Positions 1 to 12,590 of a DNA stretch of 64,000 nucleotides are shown piece by piece (the first letter of the stretch is position 1; each line of letters starts with the position of its first letter). A program made the translations under genes and the position numbers. Under the pieces are notes generated by a model. It was not told where the DNA came from. It was given only the letters and a program-made list of their open reading frames with translations, and made no database searches. The DNA is taken from NCBI GenBank assembly GCA_002105175.1, contig MCGE01000030.1, positions 310,001-374,000 on the forward strand, given 5' to 3'. The stretch is from Absidia repens. Its lineage: Eukaryota; Mucoromycota; Mucoromycetes; Mucorales; Cunninghamellaceae.

Positions 1-600
1 CCTCCCCCATTCTTTAATATAAATCTATTCCCCTCTTTCCCTTTGCCAAACCTTTTTTTTTTTATTTGTCTATTGGTCAACGGCTCCATCCCCAGTTTTT
101 TTATGTAGTTTCCATCATTCTTTCCCTGTATTTTTTTTATCCGCAATCTTTTATCTAGTTTACAATTTTACCCCATACTTTTATATATCGTCTATCAATC
201 AATAAAAATGAATTTCAAACCATCCACCTGATTGTATGACATACTGTTTTTTTTTTAATATATACCGATGCATGCTATCTTCTATCCAACAATATAAAAT
301 GAATTTCAGCCCATCCACTTAATTATATACGTATATATACTTTTTCATGTCAAACAATAAAATACGTCAATCAAACAATCATTCCCACTTGATTGTAAGT
401 TTCATTTTCTGTACATAGAGAATGTGATAAAAAAAAGCTGATTTTATTTAAGATGCACTACTTTTCGATGACTACGATAAAGATATATATATATATACAG
501 AATAATATAAAAAATAATGATAAATAAATATGATAAATATAACAATAATAAACTAGAGTAAAAACTATAAGTTAAAAGTAGAAGTGTTGGTGAGATCAAA
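1..600. other. AT-rich intergenic stretch with a degenerate short repeat
   Basis: No convincing coding frame was seen. A unit containing AATTTCAAACCATCCACCTG occurs near 201-240, again in altered form near 291-327, and a more degraded piece lies near 371-400. The spacing is about 90 bp, so this looks like an old tandem repeat. The hydrolase gene on the minus strand ends at 601, so its 3' UTR must extend into this segment. Confidence 0.5.
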
Positions 601-2555
601 TCACGGTTGCAAATCAATCCCTTCATCGTCGACATTGCGAGCAATCCATTCGATTTGATCCAAGATTTGTTTTCTCCATGTCCAATTCATTAAAAATTCA
701 CCATGTTCCAAACTTTGCATGACTCGATGGTTCACTCCATGTTTGACAAAATTTTTGGCTACCAATGGACTATCAGTCACACCATCTTTTTCCGAAAGAA
801 ACACAACCGTATTGTTGAATAAAGGGTGCTGTTTGTTGTACATCTTGTCCACAAAGCAGATATTTTCATACCATTGGAAGTGACGAGCTACATAGTTGCT
901 GATATAGAGTTCCCTGGAGGCACCATACCGCATCAAGTACTACGACCCACCCACCCAGCCACCCAGCACCCAAAAGAAATAAAAATAAAAAAATACATCT
1001 AAGATATATTGATAAAGCATTCCACGCCTCTCGTCCATACTTACCTCAAATAGTCGTTTTGGAGTTCGGTGAATAAAATTGAAAGCAACATGCGCATGCT
1101 GAAGTAAAAAGCAGACAGGATCAATCATGACGGCGCCCGCCACCATCGACGGAGAGTTGTTCATGATCCAGTTCGTGACGTCAGTACCAAACGAATGACC
1201 AACAAATACCGCGTGCTTATAACCATGTGAGTGTAGCATGTTCTTGATCCCATTGACGACGACGTGGACTTCAGGCACCGTTTCCACCATGCGCATAGCC
1301 ACGGCAGGAATTTCAACGACATATAGCGGGCGATTCATCTTGATCAAACGATAGATAAACTCCATATAAAGCCCAGGTCCAATCCCAAATCCATGTAGAA
1401 ATACCAATGGTGTCTTTAAATTGTTGTCGTTTTGGCGAGGTATACTAGGGTCGTTTGTATGTTGATAGGTATCTGACGCTGGACGATACCAATACACTAG
1501 TTGATCATCGGCACTTTTCGTGTTGTTGCAAAACGGTGCGAAGGTTGGTATTCGTTGTGTTGAAGTTACAGATGTTGAAGATGCTGTTGTCATATTTGTC
1601 GATCGTTGTTGATGTTGAGGCTGATGTGGACCTGGTATACATGTCTTGAGCCACTTGACACAGTGATGTATTCTGAGAATAGGGCCACCCCAAAGAGTAT
1701 TGTGATCACCATGAGGCTGAAACTTCCACCATCTTGTTAGCACCAAAGTGTTCAATAGTGAAACAGAAAGATAGACGGTGAGATAGAACAAGAGAGGTCG
1801 ATGGATTGCTTGTACCGGATCTAGAGTCAGTCGTATGCATCGAATGTCTTCATTATGTCCAACTGGAAAAGTGATGTTGTATTTGTCTTCCAAGGTATTT
1901 ATCATCCATTCTAACTGCTTTGCGCCTTCTTCGGTAGCAACAACCTGATCCACATCTTCATCCCAATAAGCCCAGCACAGCCTAGAAATAAAAAGAAGAG
2001 TGAATGATCAATGCACTCTTTCCGCCACCACCTCATCTGCAAAAGAAACTCCGCATATCCCACAGAAAAATAATCTTACCACATTGCAATGTTACCTCGG
2101 TGAATTTGCTCAAATAACGGGTGTGACATATCATGTTGAATATAAAACCACCCCACACACCATGTTTCCATGTCGTCGATTGCATCAAAACACTGATAAT
2201 ACGTCTCCGTCCGTCGTTGTTTGGTCAATGGTTGTGTTGATTTTCTGAGCGGCTGAAGTCGATTATGTGTCACCACAAAATAAAGATAAAATAGACATTC
2301 TACACCGATCCATAACCTTGCAATAGTATCCAATAATATCCATACAAACTGATTCATATCGTGCAACGGGTTATACAGTGTCTGGTAGTAGTGGTGTTGA
2401 GTGACCAAGCTGATAAAAGGTATTGCCGCATTATCGGATAAGAAGTCGTTGGTGGCTGACCTGGACGCCTTTACAAAATAAGGAAGGTGCATCAAAACTA
2501 GGAGGCAAAAGGGCGTAATTACCATATAGAGGCACCGTTGATGGATCAAGTTCAT
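601..2555 (-). CDS. Membrane-anchored alpha/beta hydrolase
   Basis: Three exons (2555-2080, 1981-1045, 939-601) join in phase to give 583 residues, starting at the ATG at 2555 and ending in ...GIDLQP. The N-terminal third has about three hydrophobic segments (residues roughly 8-30, 85-115 and 220-240), so the protein is probably membrane bound. The hydrolase core follows. TPLVFLHGFG is the oxyanion-hole strand and turn. GHSFG carries the candidate nucleophile Ser near residue 422. FLSEKDGVTD supplies the likely acid and EHGEF the likely catalytic His. The alpha/beta hydrolase superfamily includes lipases and esterases; which substrate this one acts on cannot be read from the sequence. Both introns have GTAAG donors. 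A purine-rich tract and an A27 run (2851-2877) lie upstream of the start. Confidence 0.8.
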
Positions 2556-3543
2556 TTAGGTAGGTCCGTAGGTATAAATATATTTTTTGTAATAATAATG
2601 ATAAAAAAAGATGAGAAAAAAGAGAGAAAAGAAAGGAAATAAGGGAAGATAAAAAAAGGAGGGAGGGGTGGGGGAAGAAATGGAAGGGGCTAATAGAATG
2701 GTGGTGTCAAAAATATGCAAAATCTGTTTTGACTATCAATCAGGAGAGAATAAAAAAAGAACATAAAAAGTACAAGGGGATTAAGATAACGAAGGGGGGG
2801 GGGAGCGCAGTGAAGAAAGGGGGAGAGAAACTATCATATGCATGGAATACAAAAAAAAAAAAAAAAAAAAAAAAAAAGAAGAATGAAGAGGTCATATCCA
2901 AGCCCAAGTGGTCGGTCGCAATATACCAGTCCTAATATTAATACCAAAGACAATCATAGGTTAACTGCACATTCCTGCTATCAATTCTTATTTTCTTTGA
3001 TATTCCTTACCCAGTAATCCTAATTTATAAATATCAGACAGCGATGGTTTCGTCCAACAAAAATGAATACATAATAAAACGTTTACTATTCCCTATAACC
3101 ATTGTAAAATTGTAAAATTGTGATTTTGGGCTATCATTTACCTCAATAAAGATAATAATTTTGGTAGACTCACACTTGCTATGAAAACATATAACAAATA
3201 TCAGTAAGAGCATCCCTTTTGTTATTCTTTTGCATGACATGAATTTTACCTGACCGTGTCCCTGTGTTTTTCCAGATTTGTCGAGATGTTCTTGGTCCCA
3301 TAAAGATAATAACATCACAACTACGTATTATATTACACTATCCATCCTTATATGTTACCCTTTCATCTGCCCATTGACCGAACCATCAGTGCTACAGTAA
3401 ATTGTAGGAATAAAGAGATAAAAAAAGATACAATATATTTTTTATTGACACCTAAAATTGTAATTTCCTTTTTGGAGATACTAACATTCTAACCAATACA
3501 CAACTAAACTATGCTAGTATACATGTAAAATAAACCTTGTCTC
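2556..3543. other. Intergenic region with A27 tract
   Basis: This is the upstream region of the hydrolase gene and the 3' flank of the Q/S-rich gene, both on the minus strand. It holds a purine-rich stretch (2600-2840) and an uninterrupted A27 run at 2851-2877. TTTTTTATTGA near 3440-3450 is, on the minus strand, an AATAAA-type polyadenylation signal for the gene ending at 3544. No gene is supported. Confidence 0.5.
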
Positions 3544-6505
3544 TTATTCCGTTTTCAACCATCGTTTCAAATTTGCCAACGTCGAATGCTTGATAAAATG
3601 GGACCACGTTTTGTTATTCTGTTTAGCCGCATAAAGTCGAAGGTAAGGCTGAATATTTGGAGCTGCAGTATACTGCTGGGGAATGGGAGATAATGGCGAT
3701 GATGATGACACCATTGGGGATAAGGGTGGCTGCTGCGACTGCACAAATTCTTCCCGTGTTGTTGATATCCTATTGATGCCCATATTATTGTCCTCCTGTC
3801 CATCGATTCCAGGCAAAGATACATGATGCTGCTGACATTCATATTGTTGCTGCTGTTGCTGATGTTGTTGGTGTATATAATGAGCATCATGGACAGAAGA
3901 GTAAGATTGCACGCGTCGCATTGTTGAATGGCTTCCATGTTGAGTGGGCGAGCTGGTCATTGCTGACATTGCATCATCGCGAAGTGTATCTGAACTCATG
4001 ACCATTTTGAGTCGCATGGGTCCTGTTGTGTTATGTTGCCAATTTTCGGTGGTGTTGCTGATAAATGAATGACTGATTGCTGGACCAATATGTTTTTGTT
4101 TGTCTTGATCAAGCGGCTTGTTCGACAAGGATGGTGTATCAAAAACGATGCTGTTGCTTTTGCTGTTTGTATTCATTCCTCCAACGTCCCTACCGAGGTC
4201 AGTTGGATCCCCGCTACCATTTGGTAAAAGTTCAATCACCCAGTATGATTCTTCAGGGCCACTAATCAACGAGTGCTCTTTTGCCAAGACTGGATTGAAG
4301 TTGTGCTGTGATGGTGATGCTGACAATGAAGAAGGGTATGTCAATGTCGGCGATAATGATACTGATACGGTCGATGCTGTCACAAGCGGTGGTGGTAAGA
4401 CTGTGTAGGTGTGCAGGTTGTAGTATGGCAATGTGATAGCACTGTTATTCGAAGCTGCTGAGTTGAGATGCAAAGTGGATGAGGATGAAGACGAAGTGTT
4501 GTTGATTGGAGCAGTCGTGGTGTTACTTTTTCGTTTGGAATGAGAGCGGGCTACAGATGTTGATGGATGACTGAATGTGAAGTCGTCGTCGGCATTATCG
4601 GAGGAGATTTTTCGAAGCATGGCCATCACCCCTGCCGCTCCTGGTGGTACCGGTGAAGGAATAACAATGGGTGGCGAATGTGATGCATTGTTAACTGATC
4701 TGCGTTGTTGCGTAGATGGTGAGTATGAGATTTGGCTATGTACTGAGCATAAGTAGAGAATCTGCCGTAGAGAAATAATTTCCTGATTTAAAATCGGTTT
4801 CTGCCTTCCAATCGCTATATCCACGTTGAGATGTCCATCCGTCGAGAAATCATCGTCCATATCGAGTCCAAGGTCTGGTGTTTCTACGGTCCACTGATGT
4901 CGCGATGATGCTTCCTGTGCCAATGCATACTTCTCTAAAAACTCCACAGAGCGCACACGTGATGCCTTTTCCACATAGAGGTCCCATACTCGAGGCTGCA
5001 GCGGATTGTCAGTCGTTGAGACGGAAGATGACGATGAAGTCGCAGATGATGCTGATGTAGATCGAGTCAGAATGATGTCTTTATTGATACTGGAAGGCAT
5101 ACTGGGTTTAAGATAAAGCTGGCTACCGCATCGTACATATTTCCTGGGAGTTGCTTTGGTGGAAAATGGCGTTTGTCGAGAGGATGATGCACCAGGCGAT
5201 ACGCTGTTGTCACTGAAATTCCAAATGCAGAAGCTATTTGTTGTTTTCATCATATCCAGAGATAATGTTGAGAAAAGGGTTGATGCTATCTGTTGGTGAT
5301 CTATATTATTGTTGTGCGTTGCCGATTGAGTACTAGTAGAATTGTCATATCCGCTATCATGGGCACGATTGGTAGTGGCGAGATGTTGTTGTTGCTGTTG
5401 CTGTTGCTGTAGATGCTGTTTTGGATTTGTGCGCCAAGAGAGGTAGCCATTGGTGGTGACATTTCGTAACATGAAGGGTTGGTTCAATGGTATCCTATGC
5501 ACGAATATTTGAATCAAGCGATGAATGGTATCACGCATGGGGGTTGGTAAAAATTCGTAAATGGGACGAATATCATCGCGTTTGATCACCTTCCAAGAAG
5601 TTGAAGTCCGCCGTAGCCATTCTGTATCGAGATTAGGAGCTTGATGGTTAATAATGTGACGGGTGTCATGAGAGGCGGTTTGCAGTGACCCTACACTAAA
5701 AATGTACAATTAAAACAGAATTGAGTAAGTAAATTCACTAAAGCGACCAGTGAATAGTAGCCCTACTTGGGTTACTGACCTTTTTCTTGTTTTTTCTTTA
5801 CTTTGACTTTTTCGTAGTTCCATGTCCAGTAATGCCGAAGTATGATCCCTGGCAACTTGAAGCTGATAAACACGCTCGGAGTCTGTGCGGACTTGATAAC
5901 TATGTTTCACATGATGTCTGTGGCCTAGTGAAAATGATCAATAAAAAATAGTGAGCACATCGTGTACACCTTCGAATAGCTGACTATACGCTTGTGTTTA
6001 TTTCAAGAATAGACTTACCAAGTATAATTTTTTGAGGCCACAGAAATCCAAAATCATGCCACACCTTGCAAAGTTCTTGCCAAGCTCGGTCTTGATCTTC
6101 GTGTATATGGCCCAAAGCAGCTTCCAGCGCCTTTTGAAGTTTGATGGTCGGACGTAAAATATGGTTAACAGAGAAGTAGGCTTGAGAATCCAAATACAAG
6201 TGATGCAAAGTACGATGACCTGGTTGTTGCTGACGAGTATGGAAGAGTAAATGGAGTTCAGATAGAGCGTGCATTGTTGTATCATCGTTCAAGTTAGAAA
6301 TAACACCAGCATCTACTAGGTTGCTTGTCCAAGAGCTTTGAGTCACCAGTAAAGAGGTTGAGAGATTTCCAGAAAGGCGTTTGATAATGGGCATTTCCTT
6401 TTGCACAAAGCAAGCTTCAGTGGCGAGATTGCCAAGTGGTCGTATTCCGCTTTTCCAGTCCACGCTAGCAAGAATCTCTTCCATCAAATCCATGTCTGCC
6501 TCCAT
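3544..6505 (-). CDS. Q/S-rich protein, possible MACPF-like N-terminus
   Basis: Exons 6505-6019, 5924-5780 and 5695-3544 join in phase (927 residues). The start is the ATG giving MEADMDLMEE. Residues about 100-165 contain FGFLWPQKIILG, and about 240-265 contain SWKVIKRDDIRPIYEFLP. From memory, this pairing resembles MACPF-domain proteins expanded in Mucoromycota, but the match is weak. Residues about 280-430 could include a beta-trefoil-like or MIR-like region (PFMLRNVTTNGYLSW, KYVRCGSQLYLKP). The rest is low complexity, with poly-Q runs and long S/T-rich stretches. No signal peptide is seen. Function is unknown; the protein could equally be a scaffold with no pore-forming role. Exon 2 uses a GTCAGT donor. 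Confidence 0.6.
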
Positions 6506-6609
6506 ATTGAACGTCAACAAATATGTATAAAATAAATTATGATGACACGGTAGGAGAGGGTAGGCAGAATAAAAATAAATAAATAAAATACCAAGAAGAA
6601 AAAGAAGAA

Positions 6610-6659
<50 letters not shown>

Positions 6660-7560
6660 ATAGCTTTTTGTTTTCCAGTTGTGGCCACGTGGGATTATTA
6701 TTATTTTTCATATTTTGCTTGTAGCCCACAATGCACACAAAAGCATGTGTGATGTATATATGACATATGATATAATATAACCTTTGTATTGGTAAATATC
6801 CGCGTAAAAATATACGTACGCTATGTAACAGTGTGTACAATCCATTATCATATGTAGCCAATCCTGCAATTAAGTTTCCTCCGTTCACAATTGGGAACGT
6901 ACTTCGATTTTTAAACCAGAAGTCGGGATACGGCTTGCCTTTTTAGGACATTTCTCCAGGAGATGAAAAAAAAAACACTCCTCATTATACTGTACATTGG
7001 CGATTTTAAACAAGGTGGCTTAACAAATAGCTACCAGACAGGTGGAGACTCAACACATTGTACACTTTAGTGAGAGACGCCTCGACTGGGGCTTTTGTGT
7101 ATGGGGGTGGGGAGGAACAGAGAGCAAGGAATTTAGTGGGGTTGTCGATACCTATGTCATTTGGCACCTTGGTCGCATTTCCGCAGGGCTTCAGTGATTT
7201 TTATTTGGGTTTTTAAATCATGGAGACTTTTTCATTTTCATTATGATGCCATACATAATTGAAACAGTGGACTGACGTATACAGTACTGTACAGTATGTC
7301 TAGTCAGGAAAAGGCTATAATATTTTATAGTAAAGGTTGCACTGGTGACATGCATAGATTCATCAATATTGATTGCCAGAGCAACAACATTCCTAAATTT
7401 CATATTACATGATCCAGGACTTCCAAACAATCGTTTGGGCTTTGAGGCGGCGAGCAAAATTGGAAAAGGTGGGTGAAATAAAAAATAGGTGCTCAATATG
7501 ACACTCACAATAGATCAACAATAACGACATTTCACACTATCATATAGGCGATGGAATGGT
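6506..7560. other. Upstream region with A45 tract
   Basis: An uninterrupted A45 run (6611-6655) lies about 105 bp upstream of the Q/S-rich gene start. On the coding strand it is a long poly(dT) tract. A palindromic ACAGTACTGTACAGTA motif lies at 7281-7297. No coding exon was recognised. Confidence 0.45.
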
Positions 7561-7955
7561 CAAATAAGAAAAAGGAATATTTTATTGAAGTATATTGATA
7601 GATACTAAACTACAAACGAAAGGTTCATTGCCACAAGCTGTCTGGCAAGCTCATCGGCGCATGATGTTTGATCACAAATTCTTTACTCTCTCCACCCCCC
7701 AAACTGCAACCTAAAACCGCCTCGCTCTCCTCCTACCTCAAAATTCTCTTCCTTCTTCACTCATTCATCAACGGCTCCCTTTCCTAATCCCCTGTCCCTT
7801 TCATGCCTCTTTTTGATTATTATAGTCTCTACCATATTAGTTAATTGATATTTCCTTCATTATCTCTTATTTTATTTTGCTTTTTCTACTTTACTGTTTC
7901 CTTCAGTCCTTTGTTGGCTTCCTATATCTACAGACCAGTAAAGTGTAAATTTGAA

Positions 7956-8640
7956 GTTCCGCCCTCCCTACAAAATTAAATATTTTTCGCGCGTTCATTT
8001 CTTTTATCTTTTTTTCTTTTTCTTTTTCTTATTCAACATTCAACTTCTTTGGGGTTGTGGTGATCTTATATTAGTGTCAGGACTAGTTTAGAAGGCTTTT
8101 TAGATCAGGGATTACAACATGCATGGGGTAACCCTTTCATTTTGGATTCAGGTTCTGAAGGCAGCATTAGTTGGCTTTTTGGAGCCTTCGACAATTTAGC
8201 TTAATGTCAGTGTGTCTATAGTTTGTATCTATATCTGAATAAAATATATCCTTGTTTATTTGAATCAATGAAAAATGTCCCAATAGTTTCTCTCTTGCCA
8301 AAAATTTAGCTTAATGTCAGTGTGTCTATAGTTTGTATCTATATCTGAATAAAATATGTCTTTGTTTATTTGCATCAATGAAAAATGTCCCAATAGTTTC
8401 TCTCTTGCCACATACATCACAGTATAATAGATCCTCTTTTACTTTCTCCTCTATAGTTATAGTAGTGTTAACAGCTGTTATGCTTCCATAAAGGGTATGC
8501 ATATATAGTCTTTCTGTTGTCTTGCTTGCTTTATACAATATATCAGAATCGTTTTTATACTCGCAACTTTAGATCTGTGCCAACCATTCTCCACATCCCG
8601 CAATAGTCTCACTCATGGTACCTCCAGTTGATCCCTTGTA
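7956..8640 (+). repeat. Dispersed repeat, copy 1 (with internal duplication)
   Basis: This is a full-length-looking copy of the family described under findings. It starts at a GC box (CCGCCCTCCC), passes through a T/C-rich stretch, then the core with ATGCATGGGGTAACCCTTTC near 8121, then TATCTGAATAAAATAT. A 110-bp segment is tandemly duplicated (8193-8302 and 8303-8412) with only a few differences. The 3' portion (8413-8640) closely matches the inverted copy at 12025-12590. A possible fragment in the opposite orientation (ATTTTATTGAAG...) precedes it near 7575-7640. Confidence 0.8.
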
Positions 8641-9637
8641 GTGCGCTTTCGTGTGTGCTGTTTCCGCGAGTTATAGCTGGAGAAGTATTTCTTTAAGGCG
8701 ATTATATTATTTTTACTATATTTGTCAGTGTTTAGGGCAGGAAAAATGGTAGTAATTTTTCTATTATGTTTTTAATGAGGAATATAGTTTGCTTGATATT
8801 ATATTGAAAACGGTTGTTGTTGGGCGGGCTAGGTATACATACGAAATAGGTCTGCATTTTCATTACCTTTCATTCAATTTTTTTTTTTTTTGCCTAGACG
8901 TCATCCATTTGGGTGTGTGGATGGTAGGAGTGGGTGAGGTTGGATGCAAATTTGGGCGCCCGCTCCTTTAAATTATAGGCTTTCATGAGTCTAGGTAGAA
9001 CTGCTGAGACTGGGATCTTTCAATGGATTTCAAGCGGTGAGTTGGTGTTCAATATGGTCTGGGTGGCGCATGGAGTCATTCTACAGCATCGATAATGTAT
9101 TTTAGGCAAAAAAACTAAAAACAACAACAACCAATAATCCGGTACTGTATTTCATAGCCAACAATTGCTATTCTGAGTATCGTTAAATGGGTCCTCCCTA
9201 CTCACACCACAGCTCTTCAAATGAGCTGAAAAAATTACGATCAAAGCACTAGATAAATTACAGTAGCGATGTTTTATTTATAGCCAGGATCCCGGTATTT
9301 TCTTCCTTATTTTTACACCAATAAACTTTCATTATTGTATCTATATACTCCTCTTCAGATGCTTTTTTTTCCACTACGCATATTTATTGAATGCCAAACA
9401 AAGAAACCTAGAATTTTTCAGAGTGAGCATTTTTTATCCCCAGTGCACACTACTGTACAGCACAGTACATAAAAAATAGCAACAACAACATCATCATAAA
9501 ATAGATCATGGTTTTCGAGTAAAAAATAATAATAGATTTCGTATTTTATTGTAAATTTGATTACATTTTTAATAAATAATACTGATGTCTAAACTACATA
9601 ATAACAATAATGTATCTATCTAGGGGTAAAGAGCAAA
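8641..9637. other. Intergenic, 3' flank of COX15
   Basis: No gene was seen. TACTGTACAGCACAGTACAT lies at 9451-9470. AATAAA-type signals for the minus-strand COX15 transcript (TTTATT near 9545 and 9570) lie just before the stop codon side of the gene. Confidence 0.4.
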
Positions 9638-11220
9638 CTATAATAATGAAGGGACCTTTCGGAGAGCATGAATCAACCAAAAGTTGCTTGTCAATAAGGT
9701 TAAGGCACCAGCTTGATGGGCAGCAGCCAACTGGATAGGCACCATGTAGATCAGGGTGGAAATTCCGAGGGACACCTGAACAACCACCACACCCATCATC
9801 GTGTTAACCGCTAATCGCACATTCTTAGGCAAAGGAAGTCGTCGAGAATATAACCATAGAGCAGTAGCAGCCACAGCGGATGTTTCGGCCAGCGTGCGAT
9901 GATCGAATTGCACAGTGGTAGGATTTTCCAGCATGTTACGCCACTTGCCCTTATCCTGAGGTTTGACGTAAGCATCCGACCACAGTTCATCTTTTGGAGG
10001 TACCAAACCTTCGCCCATCAATGGCCATTCGTTGTAGATGAGACCAGCATCTAATCCAGCCACCAGTCCGCCAGACAGCGCCGTCAGTAAAAGCAATGCA
10101 CCCAAAGAATGGGTCAAAATCCGGAAACGTTTCAATGCGGAATTGTTGAGCATGGTGGCTACTTCCTTGGGGTAAGTTCCATTTACCAATTTGTTTTGAC
10201 GAATGACATCAGCGGCCACAAAGATTGTTGCGCCATAAATCAGAATAGCAGTCGCAAAATGGGCTGTTAACCGGTACTGACTAACACGAGGTACTGCGCC
10301 GGGTTCTTTCATCAAAGCTTCAGATAACCCAGATTGGACCATATACCAGCCCATGAATCCCTAAAAGCAAACATATTACAATAGACCCCGGTCAATGATA
10401 AGTTTTTCACCACCCTGATTATTATTTTTGTCAGTTACCTGAAATCCGAGCAAAGAGGTGATACCAAAGACTTGCTTTGCAACACGGCGAGTCATGTAAC
10501 CACGAGATGCAAAGTAGATACCAGGAAGAATAAAAGTAGCGCCAATGAAACGACCGATCATACGATGAGACCATTCCCAGTAAAAAATATTTTGAATTCT
10601 GCCAAAGTCATGTGTCGATTCAATCTGCGCAAAAAAAAAAAAAAAAAAAAAAAGTCAGTTCCGTAGATCCGCACCTCACCAGGGCTTCTGTCACCTTTGT
10701 CCAACCCCCCCCAATCGTCACAAAGGACAAAGATAGTAAACACAGGCTTACATTTTATATTCAGGAAATTGCTTGTATTTTCAAATTCTTCGGTCCATTC
10801 CAATTCAGATCGAGGAGGCTTCATACCAGAGATCACATTCCATTCAGTAATTGATAATCCACTTTCTGTCAATCGAGTCAAACCGCCTACCACCACAATG
10901 GCAAATACCAGGCCTGCATTAAAGTAAAGCCAATACCCAACCACTGGTTTGGTCACCTTAACTGCTGTTCGCGATGCCGTTGCAGAGGTTGACATGGTAC
11001 GTTTGATCGATTCATGAAATGAAGAAGGAAGTTTACTACAGCCAGTCCACCCTAGCTTTTGAGACAAAGGTCCACCACTAACAGTCGCAGTAGTAACAGT
11101 GGTAGATCGTGTCCATCGTCCCAGGCTTTGTTGCATTAGTGATCTTGAAGGTGCATACAGACTACTAGAAAGCAAACGGGCACTGTTGTTGCCTACCTTG
11201 AAAAATCTTCGCAGTGTCAT
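9638..11220 (-). CDS. COX15: COX15 heme A synthase, frame broken twice
   Basis: Cox15 is the mitochondrial inner-membrane enzyme that converts heme O to heme A for cytochrome oxidase. Exons are 11220-10752, 10624-10439 and 10360-9638. An N-terminal basic, S/T-rich segment looks like a mitochondrial presequence. Family motifs are clear: [40 protein letters not shown] and AAAHQAGAL, the conserved His residues being heme ligands. Two single bases are missing relative to the conserved frame. One is at the T4 run 10778-10781 (expected ...[13 protein letters not shown]). The other is at the A6 run 10582-10587 (expected ...[13 protein letters not shown]). Adding one base at each gives exactly 460 codons. 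Either the assembly has homopolymer errors or the copy is a recent pseudogene; intact flanking sequence favours error. Confidence 0.9.
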
Positions 11221-12024
11221 GGAAATAAAAAATAAAATAAATAAAGAAGAAGAGCAGCTTTTTTTTTTTTTTTTTTTTAAGAATGGTCTGATATATTTTT
11301 TCAAATGCCGCTCTTTAAATTTCTTCGGTTTCAGGGAACCGAATATGACCCAAAATACCTTCAGGTACTTAGGAAAGTGAGAAGGATGTAGTGGTATTGA
11401 CGTGTGTTGATAAACGCTCTTTATTGGACAAATTGCTTATTTAGTATATCATAATTTACTTCGGGAGGAATTTGCTTTTTAATAACATGGGATTTTCTCG
11501 ATTTTGAACTAGTTGGTCGAGGATTAATGTACATGCGTGACACTTCGCCCTACTTGATTTAGGAAGGAATGCCATCTCGATTTTGAGCTCAAATTTGAAT
11601 CTCGAAAATATGAAAAGTAGGAGAGTAAAAAATACAATTGGATCTCACGGAAAACACTACAATAAACATGTTATTCTTGATCGAAAATAAATCTTCAAAC
11701 GACGTAATATGATAGTAAAGGTGAACAGGAGCAAAATTGAGTGGTTTGCTTGTTTTCGTTCTACTTTTAAAAAAACCTTACATAGGTATTTGATGCTGGC
11801 CAACTTTGGCTAATTATTCAAGCAATTGTAATACCAAAACGTTTTCAAAAAATGAAAAGCTATCATATGATGGTAAAATAAATTTTTCCTCCCAGTGAAC
11901 TTCAATCGTCATGTTTTTATGGTCCATCCTTCATTGTCTTTCTTTCATGCGCCCACCCCAGCCAATTTTCTAAAACCTATCAAGAAGTCACTCTCACTAC
12001 TGTTCTTATAACAGAGTAACGTAC
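11221..12024. other. Intergenic upstream of COX15
   Basis: A T18 run lies near 11261-11278 just upstream of the COX15 start, within a likely 5' UTR or promoter. The rest is AT-rich and no coding exon was recognised. Confidence 0.4.
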
Positions 12025-12590
12025 AAGGGATCAACTGGAGGTACCATGAGTGAGACTATTGGGGGATGTGGAGAATGGTCGACACCGATCTAAAGTTGCG
12101 AGTATAAAAACGATTCTAATAGATTGTATAAAGCAAGCAAGGCAACAGAAAGACTATATATGCAAAACCCTTTATGGAAGCATAACAGCTGTTAACACTA
12201 CTATAACTATAGAGGAGAAAGTAAAAGAGGATCTATTATACTGTGATGTATGAGGCAAGAGAGAAACTATTGGGACACTTTTCATTGAAGGAAATAAAAA
12301 AGATACATTTTATTTAGATGTAGATACAAACTATAGACAAGCTAACACTAAACTAAGCAAATGAAGGTTTTAAAAAGCCCAACTAATGGCGGTCCAAAAT
12401 CCTAGATCCAAGATGAAAGGGTTTCCCCTTGCATGTTGAAGTCCCTGATCTGGAACCGCTTCTAAACTAGTCCTAACACTAATCTAAATTGACCATGACC
12501 TCAAAGAAGTTGAATGATGAATAAGAAAAAAAAAGAGGAAAAGGGAGAGAGCGAAAAATTAAATTGAAATTCACGTGGGCGGGATGTGAA
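12025..12590 (-). repeat. Dispersed repeat, copy 2 (inverted relative to copy 1)
   Basis: This is the reverse complement of copy 1 over nearly its entire length, from ACAAGGGATCAACTGGAGGT at the left to the terminal box TCACGTGGGCGGG near 12575. It has the single-unit (unduplicated) version of the AATAAA segment. With copy 1 it frames the COX15 locus as an inverted pair about 3.4 kb apart. Confidence 0.8.

Noticed and set aside
2729..2935. 68-codon plus-strand frame
   Set aside because: Lys-rich translation of a purine-rich stretch and the A27 run; a composition artefact.
3034..3318. 94-codon minus-strand frame downstream of the Q/S-rich gene's stop side
   Set aside because: No recognisable motif and no poly(A) or splice context; kept as intergenic.
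6514..6888. 124-codon minus-strand frame upstream of the Q/S-rich gene
   Set aside because: A quarter of it is poly-Phe from the A45 run; it is 5' flank of the gene starting at 6505.
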